From the NCBI GenBank assembly GCA_030762935.1, contig CM060900.1:432011921-432075920 (forward strand): a stretch of DNA of 64,000 nucleotides. The letters are read 5' to 3'. Source of the DNA: Hymenopus coronatus (Eukaryota; Arthropoda; Insecta; Mantodea; Hymenopodidae). Both the position numbers and the translations under genes were made by a program. Within the stretch, counting starts at the first letter, position 1. Every line of letters starts with the position of its first letter. Of this stretch, positions 36,871-48,647 are shown in pieces. Below the pieces are notes generated by a model. The model made no database searches. It had not been told where the DNA came from and saw only the letters and a list, made by a program, of their open reading frames with translations.

Positions 36871-39800
36871 CTTTGAAACCATCACCGATGCCATGTTGAC
36901 TCATGTGTGGGAAGAGATGAACTATTGAATAGTTATAAGTTACAGTACACAATTAAACAAGATTTATATTCCTACTTCAATTGTACTGTAAGTTATGAAC
37001 TTCAGTAACCGTGACAATTATTTAGAATAATCCTGTATAAACGTAATGTGCAAATACCACAGAAGTTCTGTGTAAATCTGCTTTGACAAACAGTATTTAG
37101 CAACATGTGAAAGTCTGCTAACCACTCTTATTGCATTTATACAACTATATTTTGCTAGTATTCAATCAAGTTTTACTAGAAATTAATAACCAACATTTCT
37201 CAATAAAAGAAAAGGCAGTAGAACTTTAGATTTCATAGATTAATGAATTATACTGAATGTTGTTACATATTAGCACCCACTTATTTACCATCCTAATTCT
37301 GTGGCTTAATTGATGCTTTACCCTCTGCTTAGGTAAACTGCTGCATGTAATTGCACATTAATCTTTATTTAAAGTACATTTGTAGCATTCTATGTAATGG
37401 TGACATACACTGCTTTTTTCATTTGCCACCTGCTCAAGGTAGGACAGAGCCAAAGATTTCAGCTGCACAGGATTATTACGTATTTTGTATTTGGCTTTGT
37501 AAATAAAATCAATTCAAAATATATATAAGCTTCTGTAATATTACCTAGTATCACTGTTTTCCCTGAAATCAGGAACCAAATGACATTTAACTTTGTGCTT
37601 CTTTTATTTTCTCGTTTCCTTATGCAAACAAGCTGTTAATCCAAGGTAAAAATAGATATTTGGCAGCATATCATAATTTCAATGGAATTATATTCAAGAG
37701 GTGGGATGTCTATCTACAATAACTCCTATATTTCAGGAATAAAAAAAAAACAAGCACAAAACACTGAAAAAAGTGCAAAATAACAGGAAAACAGAAACTA
37801 AAGCAGATTATTATTTACATTTTGTTTCTTTCTTGTAATTTGAATGATAGTTTGTATTCAATAAACATAAAATTGATTACAAAGAACTTTATTTTTGTAA
37901 TTAAGTATCCACATTTTACATTCAAATTATAATTTCACTTTATACAAATTAGTTCTATAAATCTGATGTGGCCAGAAGTTCAGTTATTTATTCCAAAATT
38001 AATTTGATAAATGGATAATGCTGTAAGTAGTAATTACAGGTATTATACTGGTAGCATTTGATTGGTATGATCATCTTTAATTAGCAAACAAATGGCCATG
38101 TTTATATTTAGTAGATGATGTAGAAACATTCTCATTAATTTCAATTAAGAATACAATATATAAATTACATCATGAAATCATTCCAGTTTAAAGGACCATT
38201 GTTGTGACCTTTGCAGCACTCCTTTTACAACATGTTTCTTCGTTATTTTAACACACAAAAATATAACAATTTACATCAAATACATACTGTTTCAAAACAT
38301 TACAAACCAAAGAAATTAAACATTGTGAACATATGAATTTTAAGTCAATTTATATTTGTGTTGCTCATAATATGCTTATCACAGACACAACCTTCCCAAA
38401 AAATAAGAAAGAAGTATACATCAATTTATTAGATTAATATTCAAGGATATGCAATATTTTTTACCTGTGAATATATATGAAATGTGAACCAACTTTTCAA
38501 TGATATTTTCTTTGAACCCTGGGTTTTTCATGGCTGCCTATAAAATCAATTGAACTCCCACCATCTTAATTTTGACTGCATATTTTAGGAATTTCATAAA
38601 TAGTTGCCTTACTTTGGGATTCCTCTTCTGACTACCTCTCACAACATAGAATGACAAGTTAAAGAATAAATTTACGATATGCTGAACAAAAGTTACAAAC
38701 TGAACCTTTAAACATGTGATTTTTAATACATATGAAACTATAAACAACACACAATGAATATATGAATGCAGTTCTGAACAATAAACTCTCAAATTATTTT
38801 TTAAGTGAACTGCACTGCGTATGGCACCTACATTTTCCTGATTTTGGGAGCCCATTTCTTCAAATTTGGTTTCTTTGTGCAATCTTCCAATTTTATCTGC
38901 TTATCAGGATCATTTTGCTGAAAATGCCGACACATGTAAATGTTTATTATTACTAGTCACAATGCCATTTTTATGCATTACATTTACTTTAGAAATACAA
39001 GTATTAGAAGTCATAATAGTCTTCAAGTTACAAAATTAAAACACTGTAACTGAACCAGTTACTATTCTATCCTGTAAAGGAGGGAAGTCAGAAAGTTAAG
39101 CAGCAATATTTACTCTTCAAGAGCAGCATTCATTACCATCAAAGCAGTATCAGAGCACTTCCCTTTCCAGATCGATTGTTATTTTGATTAATTGCAATAT
39201 TTTTTACAAGATTAAAGTGGTTTTAATATCTTCTGCCCCACATCTTCAATAATGTGCTAGTGTGGTTGTGAGGCCTAGTACTGAACACTATTCTTTGGCA
39301 CTGAAAGCTTTATGATTAGTAGAATTGTGCATCATAATACAATAAAATCCTTTTATCAGACATACAATTCATACACCATTTAGGTCATTATTTTGGCTGA
39401 ATATGAAAAACAATATTTTGGAGCCATTAATAAAAATAGCTTACCAAGAATTAAAACTATGTTGCTGTATTTTCAATCACTATTTTTTAATGATAACTTA
39501 TCTTTTAATAAAACTGTTGCAAAATGCTAATATATGAACAAGAAAGTATACAAACAGATGTTTTTATATACTGAGTATTCATTTGGTTCATCGATAATTA
39601 GTACACAACAAGTTTTCAATTTGAAAAAGTTACAGAGTTAAAAAATATATACTTTGAAAACTAATATGAACAGTGTACAAAAACATTTCATTACTATTTA
39701 GTTAGGAAAATTTTCAGGCACTCTTGTTCCTTTCCAAGAATAAACTTTATACTTTTTACACATGATTTTGTGAATTAAAAGAATAATAGAATAAAATGTT

Positions 39801-40080
39801 AAAAAACATTGTGCCATGTAAAAACAAATTATTATGAACAACGATGATAGTCCTTATTTCTTCCCAGAGATACACTTCACATTTTTCATACATGATTTTT
39901 GTTCTGCTCTTACATAACTCAACATTATGCATACATAACACTTTGATGTCACAAAGCATAGGAGGTTGATTATATCCATCATAGAAGTTGTCCTTATCTG
40001 ACTGTTAGCTGGCATTTATAGTACTTTGATCTTTTGACCAGTGTGTTCCCCAGTGTCACTGCTGTCTAACAAAACTTCTC
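36871..40080. other. No recognised gene, AT-rich
   Basis: About 3.2 kb without a credible exon, RNA gene or transposon protein. A weak local duplication may exist between 39715-39780 and 39840-39905 (ttcttccc/ctttcc..cacttt..catgatttt). Open frames of up to 114 codons on the minus strand are hydrophobic and AT-driven. Confidence 0.4.
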
Positions 40081-40131
40081 TTTTTTTAATAGTGTTTAAT
40101 GCCCACTTTTACTACAATGGCACTGCAGGTG
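40081..40131 (-). mobile_element. SINE family 2, copy G (tail only)
   Basis: The 50-bp tail shared by the family (aatgcccacttttactacaa, cactgcag), flanked by T-rich and A-rich runs. The body and head are absent. Confidence 0.65.
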
Positions 40132-40366
40132 AAAAAAAAAAATACTTCTCTTAAATGGGCAGGAGTATGTAGAGTTTCAGCCAAATCTGTTAGGAATTTC
40201 ATGAGATCATCACAAGTATTTTTAGATAAATTATTGAGCTGAGATAAATTATTTACAATGATCAAAAGAATCAAAATACTGGAAGTGGTACACAGTGAAG
40301 CACAATTACACATTGGAAAAGTGAGTCGAATTTACACTTGAATTGCTTCACTAAGTAATTAATTAC

Positions 40367-40560
40367 CTGGACATGTGTCGAAGGCGTATGTTGCCTATAT
40401 CATCAACAGATTTTGACTGGCCGGCCTGTTGTTGGTATTTTCTGTGGACTCTTCTCCTTTCTCTGGTGGCTGATAGATGAACTTGTAGAGCGGGTTGTCA
40501 TTGGCGGGAATTCCAAAATTCATCAGGCTAGGTTGCATTTGTCTTTTGGATAGTGAGGTA
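40367..40560 (-). CDS. Candidate host exon, frame uncertain
   Basis: About 150 bp here is notably richer in G+C than its surroundings. One minus-strand frame with G/C-biased third positions reads GIPANDNPLYKFIYQPPEK and ENTNNRPASQNLLMI, then stops at about 40396, suggesting a C-terminal exon. Another frame reads RERRRVHRKYQQQ and SKSVDDIGNIRLRHMS up to a CAG/gtaatt donor at 40367. No family is recognised for either. Upstream AG candidates exist, for example ctcttggcag near 40572. I cannot decide between a terminal and an internal exon. Confidence 0.35.
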
Positions 40561-41348
40561 CTAAATGTTAATACTGCCAAGAGTGAATTTAGATAACCAG
40601 CTATAGTGATGGACCACTGGCTGTTATAAAGAAATGCACCAAAATAGCTGTCATTATAACAACTATCAGTACTAGCTATACTTCCAGATTTTTAGAATGA
40701 ATATAACAGACTCTCATCTACCCACAATTGAAATCCAGAAGGAGTACTGCCTATACTTACACAAATTGAACATGTATTGTGCTAAAATTTCACAGGGAGG
40801 TCCCAGGTAAATTTTTTGCTGAAATATTTATATTTACAATCATATTTTAATCCATGTGTATTTATTTTTAAAATATGTAAGTGTCTATAATATACAATTA
40901 GGTGATCTGTACATTCTGATACACTATCTGATTGATACTTGTAAATTTTCCATCCATTGATCACAACAACTTGCACAATTTCTAATAAGATCATAAAAAC
41001 CCTGATAAATCACAATTTTGTGCTGTTCAGTGATCTTCATGTATTTCAAAATATGCAAAATTCTTGTAAAAGAAAATCTCTTTACACTTTTTGACCATAA
41101 CACATTGCTTGGTGTCACAGGCCAGTTTTCTTACTCTGCTGGAATCATCATCAAACATATGCTGAAGGAGTCACACTCTACAATGACATTATTATAACTA
41201 GGATTTTGCTCCATACTGTAATAATTCATTTGGATTTCACTGCTGGCTGTTCATTACTCTGTACTTCCTTATTAAGAAATGTCTTATTTTCTGCTTAGAA
41301 AAAGAGAGCGGTGCACTTTTATTATAGATTGTAAAGGCTTGTTATGGC

Positions 41349-41583
41349 TGCGCCTTGGCTGAGTGGTTAGACCAGTCTTCTCTCACCAGGTTCGGTCCCA
41401 AGTGACTGCATGTGGGATTTGTGGTATACAAAGCAGTGCAGGGGTGGGTTTCCTCCAGTTCTCTGGTTTACCCTGCAACCACATTTCACCAGTGCTCCAT
41501 CTTCATTCCATGTGTCATCGTGTCTTCGCCTGCAGTGCTAAAGTAGTAAAAGTGGGCATTAAACACTATAATAAAAAAAAAAA
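41349..41583 (+). mobile_element. SINE family 2, copy H (best preserved)
   Basis: A full-length tRNA-derived SINE. The head gccttggctgagtggttaga and ggttcggtccc (A and B box of a Ser- or Leu-like tRNA) is followed by the body (gcatgtgggatttgtgg, accagtgctccatcttcatt) and the tail aaagtgggcattaaacacta, ending in poly(A). The 3' end abuts ttgaggcttg of the LTR element, exactly as in copy D. Confidence 0.88.
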
Positions 41584-41689
41584 TTGAGGCTTGTTTAGAA
41601 TTGGATTCCCTACAGTGTGTATCAGAAATCTCAGGATTGCGAGTTTTATGTTTTCAAACAACTATTTTTCATGGACTATAACAGGCATA

Positions 41690-41991
41690 AATAAATAAAT
41701 GGAGTTTTATTTATGGACACTCATTAACTGCTGTGGTTCTCAGTGTCCCATTTGATACTGGGTGTGAAAGACCACTTAATTTTGCTCAGAGGCCTCTTTA
41801 ATCAGGCTTGAGGTTCTGTTATATGCCGTAAATCTAAGACATGGGACCAATGGCTTTACTTCCCTTTCGAAGGAAGCCATGCTAAGGATTTTTACGCCTT
41901 AAAAAATCTATCATCCTCCACTGGGTTTGAACCTGCAACCATGGGTGTATGAAGTTAGTATGGTAACTATTACACCACGGAGGATGACATA
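41690..41991 (-). mobile_element. SINE family 1, copy B
   Basis: The minus strand begins with a tRNA-like head: cctccgtggtgtaatagtta for the A box, then ggttcaaaccc (41923-41933) for the B box. An approximately 220-bp body follows and ends in an AT-rich (ATTT)n run. The partner LTR copy at about 31965 reads uninterrupted (aggcataggg on the minus strand), so this is an insertion with a short target repeat around 'cata'. Confidence 0.85.
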
Positions 41992-42202
41992 CATAGGGAA
42001 TACATGCCAGTTAGGGAGGTAATACACCTTATACCCCCCCTTCTATTGTGTAGTTACAAGAAATTACATACTTGTTTTTCTGCAAGTGAAGAGTAGTAAT
42101 GGGTTTGTTGTCAACTCTGGTTGCCAGTAATAACCTCTTTACTGGAATTTTGAATATTTTGTTTATATTAAGTGTTTGTTTCATAGAACAGATATTACAG
42201 CC

Positions 42203-42609
42203 ACCTGCTGTAGTTAGCAAATTATATAATCTTCCAAACTATTCCTTTATCTTTTGATCTAGCAATTTTTAGTGTCATGTAATCATCATATTTAATTGTT
42301 TCTTTTGAGCAATAAATAAAGCACCATTGGCATTTAAACATATTGTGACTCTGCATCAAATACTGGCACCCATACCTTGCTACCTTTAATTGCTGCAGGG
42401 AACTGCTGTAGTTAGGCAAATGATATCATCTTTCAAGTATAACTATTCCTTTCTCTGTTCATCCAGCAATTTTTAGTGCCTTGTGATCAACATATTTAGT
42501 TGTTTCTTTTGAGCAATAAATAAAGCTCCAATGCTATTTAACTTTAAAATATATTGTGACTATGCATCAAATGCTGACACCCATACCTTGCCATGTTTAT
42601 TGCTGCAGG
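42203..42609 (+). repeat. ~200-bp direct duplication inside the LTR-element plus copy
   Basis: Two consecutive segments (about 42203-42399 and 42400-42609) share gctgtagttag, aactattcctt, caatttttagtg, gagcaataaataaagc, attgtgact.tgcatcaaat and acccataccttgc. The minus copy has a single version at about 31540-31740, so the duplication arose in this lineage. Confidence 0.85.
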
Positions 42610-43010
42610 TCTGTGAACTGCTTGCTCTCCATCATTCATAGATTATTGTTGCAGGTGTGCATAAAAATAGCATGGTGTGAGCTGGCAGTTTACACTAAAG
42701 TCCTGCATTGTTACATCTTGGGTTAACATGATCATACTGGCTTGTTTACATGCAATAATGACTTCTACTTTTGGACATTTCTCACATCATCAAAAGGTAT
42801 ATAAGCACAATTGGCAGGTTTACACACTTGGTTTACAGAGAGGATTCTAAGAGTGCAATAGAATTAGAGGGGGCAGTCATCTACTGTCTATAAGTGTCAA
42901 AACAATGAGAGATAAAATTGAATTGCAATAAAGACCTATTGTAATCAGAGATCAGAGTTAGAAGTCATAAAGACATTTTCTTATAAGTGGTGTTAGGAAC
43001 TGGATAGAAT

Positions 43011-43606
43011 ATGATCAAGGAGGAGATAAAAACTTTATTGGATGGAATAAAGAAGTTAGACATGAAAATGGAATCCAGTATTGGAGAAATGAAATCTGGA
43101 ATGGAGAAGATTCATACAAAAATACAAACTGCATTGAAGAAGATGGAAGAGAAAGTGAAATCAGGAATGAAGAAGATGGAGAAAAAAATGGAATCTGGAA
43201 TGGAGAAAATGCATGCAGTAAAGAAAATGGAAATATCCATGATGAAGACGGAACTATTGAGAAAATCAATGAACTGGCCAGCCTGAAAGACACAAAAGAG
43301 CTTGGAGGAACTGTGAAAGAGCTTGTTGAAAGGATCAAAGACCTATGCATTAACACCCTGGAGGAAGCTGGTGAAAGGCTTAACAACCTGGAGGGTAGAG
43401 TTAACAGCAGTGCTATGCAAATGAACACCATGATCGAAATGATGTTCAATAGACAGCTGAAGGACTTGAAGATCGAGAGCCGAGGATGTAACACAACATC
43501 TGTGTGCATAAAGCAACCCAAATACAATGGGACATCAATCTTTGATGTCTACCTCCTACAGTTACCCACTGTTACCACCCATATCAGAAGGAAGCTGCAC
43601 AGCTGA
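43011..43606 (+). pseudogene. Coiled-coil gag of an LTR retrotransposon (plus copy)
   Basis: From ATG 43011, a 91-codon frame is a lysine/methionine-rich coiled coil with heptads (KKLDMKMESSIGEMKSGMEK). After one frameshift near 43286 it continues in another frame to 43606 through ELVERIKDLCINTLEEAGE and QPKYNGTSIFDVYLLQL. The latter resembles the start of Gypsy-type gag, 'P-K-Y-x-G-x-..-W-x-x-Y-x-x-Q'. The capsid part and zinc knuckle are not visible. It is dead because of the frameshift and missing 3' part. Confidence 0.65.
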
Positions 43607-45340
43607 TACCAACCTCCAGGGATGAGCAGCAGAAGTTCAGCACAGCTTTTAAAAATGTCTGTACTATGGACATTGTCACACAAAGCAACCAGACCCAGTA
43701 ACTCTTCTAAAATATTTTAATTCTGGAACTCAACCCTTATAAATATATCAGTTGTGGTGTACCATTTCTATCTCTGTACTCATCTATGGTGATGAAAAAG
43801 AAAAATAGGTGCTGTAGTTTAATTTTGAACTGGAACTCTATGTCATTTAACATTTCTATATTCCAGTCAGTGATGGTCTGACAAGAGACAGCAGTTGATT
43901 ATAGATCAACCATTGAATTTGGATAAACCTCCTCAGCAACAGCCACTAAGCATTCTTTAATGAATTTCCCATCTGAAAAAAACAGTTGTTTCTTCTAGCT
44001 ATAAGTCACGATACTCAATAACTTGCACATAAATAAACCTCTCTGAAGGTTCCACTTTTAGATGCTTTTGACTTCAATTTGAGTTCATTAAGCTAATGTT
44101 CTCTCTCCAATGTTATGAGAAATAAACATAAATATACTTAATTTATATTATAAATAAGCATCTATATATTAAATTGCATCAAATAAGTCTAATATGTGCT
44201 CAATTTGTCAGGTAAGTTCAATCCCAGATACTTATAAAGTAATAAGTAAATAATTCTGTGAGATAGCAGAATTATATCTTGCTTTAGATTTTAAAAAAAT
44301 TAAGAAAACGTCTTAAATTGTAAATAAATACCTCTATAATCACCTGTAAGTTTGCAATATGCTTCCTATTATAGTGCTGTTTGGTACCAAAGCATTTGAT
44401 ATGTACAGTTTGAACCAAGTATTATATTAAATGGTATTTTTTCTTTTTTCTGTAAGTCACAAAAAATTCCCTCTGCCAATCTTCCTAAAACTGGCATTCA
44501 GAGTTTGAAACCATATCTGCCACTGAATCAGGTGCATCTGAAGCACTGATGGAGACAATAAGAAAAGGGGAGGGAATCATTCATGGAGCGAGGCAGGGAT
44601 GCCTTTCAGTGGAGTGGCACTTTGGAGCTGTTTTACCCCATACCTGGACTATAACCACAATTTTTCCTATTTTGTTAAATAAGAACAATGTTGCGTTTTC
44701 TTGGGATACGAGGTTATATATTTTTGTTTTCATAAGTAGCAAATAACAAAAAATAGATTTGGAAAGGTATCGTATATCAGAAGTCCATAGAAGTCTTCCC
44801 TCTTCACTTTTATGAATGAACTCTTTTTACAACACATGTAACTTGTGAAAATATGTTTCTAACAAAAAGCGAAATTCACTACCATTATATTAGAAAAAAA
44901 AAAAAAAAAATAGGAGATGTACATGTATGAGAACCAGTGCAACATTATTGCAAAAGAGAAAAATTTATGCAGGTACCAAAATATAACAAATTATCAGTTA
45001 GCTTGAAGGCAATAGAAAAATACTATTATCTTACATTTGCTTGATCACTGTCACTATGCAAAGAAGAAACCTCTTAAACAGTTAATATTAATTATTTGTT
45101 TAAATAAATATTGCAAAAGCCACCAGGGGCATCACCGCCATCCTAAGGCTATATATTTATTCACATGCTATTATATACATAAATAATACAGTGAAAGCAA
45201 TCACAGCAATACTGAAATTGTGACAAATACAACTAAAGAATATTCTATATGGAAACTTAGACCAGAAACATTGCATCACTATGATAGGTAGAAACAAATA
45301 CAATTATGCACTTTGAGGCACTAAATTTCCTAAGAAATGG
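43607..45340. other. No recognised gene
   Basis: AT-rich DNA with a poly(A) run at about 44893-44911. A short stretch at 44460-44640 is less AT-rich and may be an eroded coding fragment, but no frame shows a recognisable family. Confidence 0.35.
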
Positions 45341-45747
45341 AAATGGAGTTTCGATTATGGACACTCTTTAACTACAGTGGTTCGTTCTCAGCATCCCATT
45401 CAATATTGGTCATGAAAGACTTTAATTTTGCTCAGAGGCATCTTTATCAGGCTTGAGGTTCTCTTACTTGCCATAAATCTATGACACGGGATCAATGGCT
45501 TTACTTCGCTTCCAAAAGAAGGCATGCTAAGAAGTTTATACCCAAAAAAGAAGAAATATGTTATTCCTATAATTATGGTAGCTAACATTCATCCAATATG
45601 ATTAATTGATGAGAAAGATAAACTTTTACGAATAGAAATTTTATTAAATCCACCAATAGCTCCATTGTCCTTCATCGAGTTTGAACCTGTGACCTTGGGT
45701 ATCTGAAAATAGTAGCATGGTAACCACTACACCACAGAGGTCAACAT
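45341..45747 (-). mobile_element. SINE family 1, copy C with ~110-bp internal insertion
   Basis: This matches copies A and B, including the B box (gagtttgaacc) and an A-box-like head (gtagtggttaccatgctact on the minus strand). The body is interrupted at about 45550-45660 by AT-rich sequence not found in the other copies. It lies directly next to the 3' end of the large LINE. Confidence 0.8.
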
Positions 45748-45808
45748 GTTCTTGAAGAATCCACTTAAGTGAACATATTGAATAAACTTGTCAATGAAGG
45801 CACAATCC

Positions 45809-46021
45809 TCACCTAAAAGACACACAAAGTAAATTGCACAGCATAAAAAGGCAGTGATACTGAGTGAGAAAATGTCTCACTTTTAAAGACACATCACAGT
45901 GGATACAGCACAGTGGTGATTCACCATTTAGAAGGTTTCCGTGGCTGAAATAAGAGTGACCAATTAGTCGCTGAGCAAGCACTGTCTCCTCATGATGTGA
46001 AGGATATAAGAAGAACAGCAC
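45809..46021 (-). pseudogene. LINE ORF2 C-terminal segment
   Basis: HHEETVLAQRLIGHSYFSHG, PLCCIHCDVSLKVRHFLTQY corresponds to the 'E.VL.RLRIGHT..TH..LL....PP.C..C...LTV.HIL..C' block that ends ORF2 of I- and Jockey-group LINEs. The Cys-x2-Cys and following His are visible. Confidence 0.8.
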
Positions 46022-46245
46022 CAGGGGTGCATTCTACCCTTCAGAGTTTGACGGTAGATGTAAACCATACCTCCGCTCAATCAGAGAGTATCTTTCTGTG
46101 CAGAACATTTTGCAAATCTGTAGATAAGCAGTGGAGAACTTGTTCATCAGGATAAAGAATTGCAGCCTTTGCAGCCTGATCTGCCTTTTCATTTATGCAA
46201 TGCCACAATGTCCAAGAACACAGAAAAACACTATGCAAAAACCAA

Positions 46246-46599
46246 CTAGATGTAGAGCATGGATTTTCTGAACAAGTGAATGGAGACTATAAACATCTTG
46301 TAAACTAAGCAAAGCACTAAGGGATTCCAAACCAATGACACTGGATAGCAGGGAAAAGGAGTGGGTAAACAAGGTGCCTTAGGTATAGCATACAGTTTGG
46401 TATTGTATACGGAAGTGCCCAGAGGGAAGCAAATCTTGTGAGGGACACGTGTGTCAAGGATCACAGCACATTCAGTATCTTGATCGGTTTTATAACCATC
46501 AGGACATAGAAAATGGTATGCTGTAAATGCATGCAGCAAAGCCGCTAAATGTTTGGTATATATAGGTGCTGTAGTGGTGTCATTTGGCAACTCAGCCAA
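46246..46599 (-). pseudogene. LINE RNase H domain
   Basis: DGYKTDQDTECAVILDT, then LGTSVYNTKLYAIPKA, is the RNase H start ('TDGSK....G.A....'). The second acidic position, usually the Glu of 'ELYAI', is replaced by Lys. This indicates loss of catalysis. It lies downstream of RT in the same orientation. Confidence 0.8.
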
Positions 46600-46841
46600 A
46601 GCCAGAGGATATATAGGTAGTTGTCACAGCCATCATGCAAAACTATGGTATTCCCTACAAAAGATACAGGAAAGTATTAAATGCAAAATAGTTCCAAAAT
46701 CTACTTCCTGCAGAAAGAAGCACTGTTGGACTTTGGCAAGAGCAAAGATCTAAATTGGTACTGAAAAAGAAGAATAAGCACCCAGAGGAATGTTCGTCAG
46801 ATTCTGCATATAGGCCACAGAGGGACTAGTAAGAAAAGCTC

Positions 46842-47800
46842 CTAAGGATTACTGAGGCCCTTGATGATGCATAGGATAGAGGGACTAGCACAAGAAAAGA
46901 CAATGTAACCATAATCCAGTTGTGAACATATTAATAACTGGTAGAGTTGTATACTCAGTATGCGATCAGCATTCCCTGAAGTGCCACTAAGGTCACAAAG
47001 TAATTGCAGAGAATGAGCACAGCAATTATGAAGGTGGAGAATATAGGCCTCCAACAGGGTCCGCGATCAACTATTAGATCGAGAAATTTTATTTCCTCAA
47101 CAAACGGCAGTTCTACTCCATAAAGAGAAGGTGCGCAGGAAACTCATTATGATACCAAAAATTGAGACAGACTCTTTATTCCACTGAAAATTTAAAATCA
47201 TGTTCCACACTCCAGCTGTGCAGAAAATTGAAAAAGCACTGGAGGCCGTGTTGAGCAAAGCGCATGCACCCAGTACTACAAAAAATTACAAAATCATCTA
47301 CAAAGAGATACGGAGTGACCCCTGATGGAACATTTGACACTATGGGAGCAATAGCTAGAGCAAACAAAAGGACACTCAATATGGGTCCCTGCTGCCTGCC
47401 GTTCTATAGATAAGAAAGAACCTACTATACTCCAAAAGTACTGGCATCCATAAACTGCTGCAAGAAAATAGGAAAATGATCCCGGAAGTTACAATGGAAG
47501 AGCTGATGGAGGATACCCATATGCCAGGTGGTATCGTACGTGTTTTCCAAGTCAAAAAAGACAGCCAAAGTCTGTTGCCTTCGCAGAAAATAATTATAAA
47601 TTTGAGTTCAGAATGAAACCAAGTGGTTAATAGCAGATTGCTTTTGTCAAAACTTGCTTACAGGAGTCAAAAGACCTCGAGTTTCAAGACATCACATTGA
47701 TCACTTAGCAACCATCCTTTTCATTACCTTTCAAACACAGCTTGTTGACAAAATGAGTCTGTAACTGGTAGGCAACCAAGGACCTTTTCCATACTTAAGA
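46842..47800 (-). pseudogene. LINE reverse transcriptase
   Basis: The catalytic region reads MSVLLFALAIAPIVSNVPSG, then TPYLFVDDFVIFCS near 47280-47330, so the YxDD box appears as FVDD with both aspartates kept. Downstream, at 46842-47054, RILSIQLYQLLICSQLDYG and SPSILCIIKGLSNP give the thumb and connection part typical of Jockey- and I-type RTs. Other RT blocks upstream are scattered over frames. Confidence 0.85.
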
Positions 47801-48647
47801 ATAGGGATAATAGATTCTTACCACTGAGAGAGGAAAACCTCCAGACATTCAGACAAAGCTGAAAGTATCTAAAAGAAAAAGCTGACTAATAGGAGGTAAA
47901 TGTTTAACATTTGAATACTGTCCGGACCAGGTGCAGTATCAGGAGTAACTGATAAGGCAAATTCCAATTCTGGTAATGAAAAGAGGACATTATATTCTTT
48001 GAGATTCAGAGAGGTGAAGTTGAAACCAGATGACTCCAAATAGTCTTTGACATTAAGAATTGGGTATCATAATTATTGGCATTACTAGAGGCAGAAGCAA
48101 AGACTCCACCCAAGAAGTAGGCTATGCAATAAGGATCAGTAACAATATTTTCATCCATGGAAAGTCCAGAGAGTAACATATTTATCACATATTCCTCAGA
48201 TTTTACCCCACACCTTAGAGGAAGAAGTGCAGCATGACAAACTGGTCATAAAATTACCCAAGAAGTTTTCTTGTGCTGCTGTATTAGTTTCCGAGCCTGA
48301 GCACATAACTTTTTGAAAGTGATCAAATTTTCCAAGGTAGGATGATGCCCAAACACTTTTAAGGCCTACTGATAGACTTATATAGCTATACAAGAGTTCT
48401 TTGACCACCAGGGAACCAGAGTATGTTGCCTAGTAACGACACCTGATGAATGGAAAGTTCTCACTCTCTATTATTGTGTCCCGGAAGTATTGGATCCATG
48501 CATCAATATGAGAAAATAAACATTATTACTCATAGCCTGGGGCCAGAATAAAGATGCCAATCTGCTTTAAGCAATACCCACTTGAGTGAGCAAGTAGGAT
48601 TGACGAACATCCATATGAAGCTCTATAGGGTAATGGTCACTACTGTA

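Larger units (their letters stand above)
40949..43606 (+). mobile_element. LTR-element 5' part, plus copy of inverted pair
   Basis: Homologous in order to 30665-32870 (minus). It contains a TATA-like tatataag (about 42798), a purine-rich leader, a primer-binding-like TGGTGTTAGGAACTGG beginning 42988, then gag. Extra relative to the partner copy are a SINE-1 insertion (41690-41991) and a local duplication (42203-42609). Pol and the 3' LTR were not found downstream, so it is truncated or decayed. Confidence 0.75.

Noticed and set aside
32870..40948. Interpretation of the inverted pair as the two LTRs of one giant element
   Set aside because: The copies are in opposite orientation and each is followed by gag. 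They must be separate insertions or a rearranged duplicate.
41885..41995. Possible functional tRNA gene (B box ggttcaaaccc with a 5' GTGGTGTAATAG arm)
   Set aside because: It is the head of SINE family 1. Arms do not pair well, and the same head recurs with the SINE body in two other places.
43015..43527. 170-codon minus-strand frame
   Set aside because: It is antisense to the coiled-coil gag (plus strand), whose composition removes stops on the opposite strand.
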